Assembly: GCF_026008495.1 (NCBI RefSeq)
Contig: NZ_BQUN01000187.1
Span: forward strand, 1-32,688
DNA: 32,688 bases
Source: Streptomyces sp. A012304
Lineage (GTDB): Bacteria > Actinomycetota > Actinomycetes > Streptomycetales > Streptomycetaceae
Reading direction: 5' to 3'
Under the pieces are notes generated by a model, which saw only the letters and a program-made list of their open reading frames with translations, did not search any database and had not been told where the DNA came from. Shown here piece by piece: positions 32,285-32,688 of this stretch; position 1 is the first letter of the stretch, and the number at the start of each line of letters is the position of its first letter. Made by a program: the position numbers and the translations under genes.

Positions 32285-32688
32285 TCAGGGGGCGGTTTCC
32301 GCCTGCGCGGCCAGATCCAGCGCGATGTCGGTGATCATGTCCTCCTGGCCGCCGACCATGCGCCGTCTGCCGGCCTCGACGAGGATGCTGCGGGTGTCCA
32401 GGCCGTAGCGCGCGGCGGCGGTCTCGGCGTGGCGCAGGAAGCTGGAGTACACGCCCGCGTAGCCGAGGCTGAGCGTTTCGCGGTCCACCCGTACCTCGCG
32501 GTCCTGCAGCGGACGTACGAGATCGTCGGCGGCGTCCATCAGCGGGAACAGGTCGCAGCCGTGTTCGATGCCCATCAGGTCGGCGACCGCGATGAACGCC
32601 TCGAGGGGGCAGTTGCCCGCGCCCGCCCCCTGCCCGGCGAGCGAGGCGTCGACGCGTACGGCGCCGCTCTCGACGGCGACGACGGTGT
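32285..32688 (-). CDS. 4-hydroxy-2-oxovalerate aldolase, C-terminal part (MhpE/DmpG-like; continues beyond window)
   Basis: 134 residues are visible, open at the right edge. VDASLAGQGAGAGNCPLEAF, then MGIEHGCDLFPLMDAADDLV and the communication-domain ending YAGVYSSFLRHAETAAARYG and RRMVGGQEDMITDIA are diagnostic of the aldolase that cleaves 4-hydroxy-2-oxovalerate to pyruvate and acetaldehyde. It normally partners with an acylating acetaldehyde dehydrogenase, expected just outside the window. It performs a final step of the meta pathway served by the dioxygenase and hydrolase at 25728-27509. Confidence 0.93.
   Translation of the reverse strand, partial: TVVAVESGAVRVDASLAGQGAGAGNCPLEAFIAVADLMGIEHGCDLFPLMDAADDLVRPLQDREVRVDRETLSLGYAGVYSSFLRHAETAAARYGLDTRSILVEAGRRRMVGGQEDMITDIALDLAAQAETAP

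Overview
The window looks like chromosomal DNA of a Streptomyces-type actinomycete. It has very high G+C with third-position G/C bias, GTG and TTG starts behind GGAGG-type ribosome sites, Tat and lipoprotein signals, and a sugar ABC transporter without its own ATPase. No rRNA, tRNA or CRISPR array was seen.

Region 1 (1-22798) is mainly a pectin side-chain (rhamnogalacturonan I / galactan) utilisation locus. It starts with the end of a GH53-type galactanase and two secreted SGNH acetylesterases on the + strand. A patch of decayed genes follows (2721-4741: OLD-family ATPase remnant, small XRE regulator, integrase and CHAT-domain stumps). A minus-strand operon then encodes a sugar-binding lipoprotein, a GH42 beta-galactosidase and two MalF/MalG-type permeases. 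Around it lie a LacI regulator, a secreted SGNH esterase with a ricin-type lectin domain, a Tat-secreted clan GH-A glycosidase with a beta-trefoil-like tail, a second LacI regulator fused to an AbiEi antitoxin-like N-terminus, and an overlapping set of Gfo/Idh/MocA oxidoreductase, PmoA-like (DUF6807) protein and cupin, followed by GH43. Six near-identical 12-bp palindromes (GTGAnCGnTCAC) sit at the promoters of four of these transcription units. At two promoters the layout is the same: operator, TTGACC, operator, then a TAnGTT -10. The two LacI proteins have matching recognition helices, so they probably share this regulon.

Region 2 (about 22800-24430) is a second decay patch. It holds fragments of a LysR regulator, a coiled-coil protein and an Mrr-like endonuclease, followed by an intact small secreted peptide gene.

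Region 3 (24431-32688) carries an aldo/keto reductase and a catechol meta-cleavage (mhp-like) set on the minus strand: a flavin hydroxylase, an extradiol dioxygenase, a C-C hydrolase and, at the window edge, a 4-hydroxy-2-oxovalerate aldolase. The hydroxylase is broken by a large internal deletion plus a frameshift, while the two downstream genes look intact. An IclR regulator, a secreted cysteine-containing peptide, and a divergent MarR/azoreductase pair with matching operator-like boxes complete the region.

The most unusual items are the AbiEi-LacI fusion and the shared operator architecture around it.
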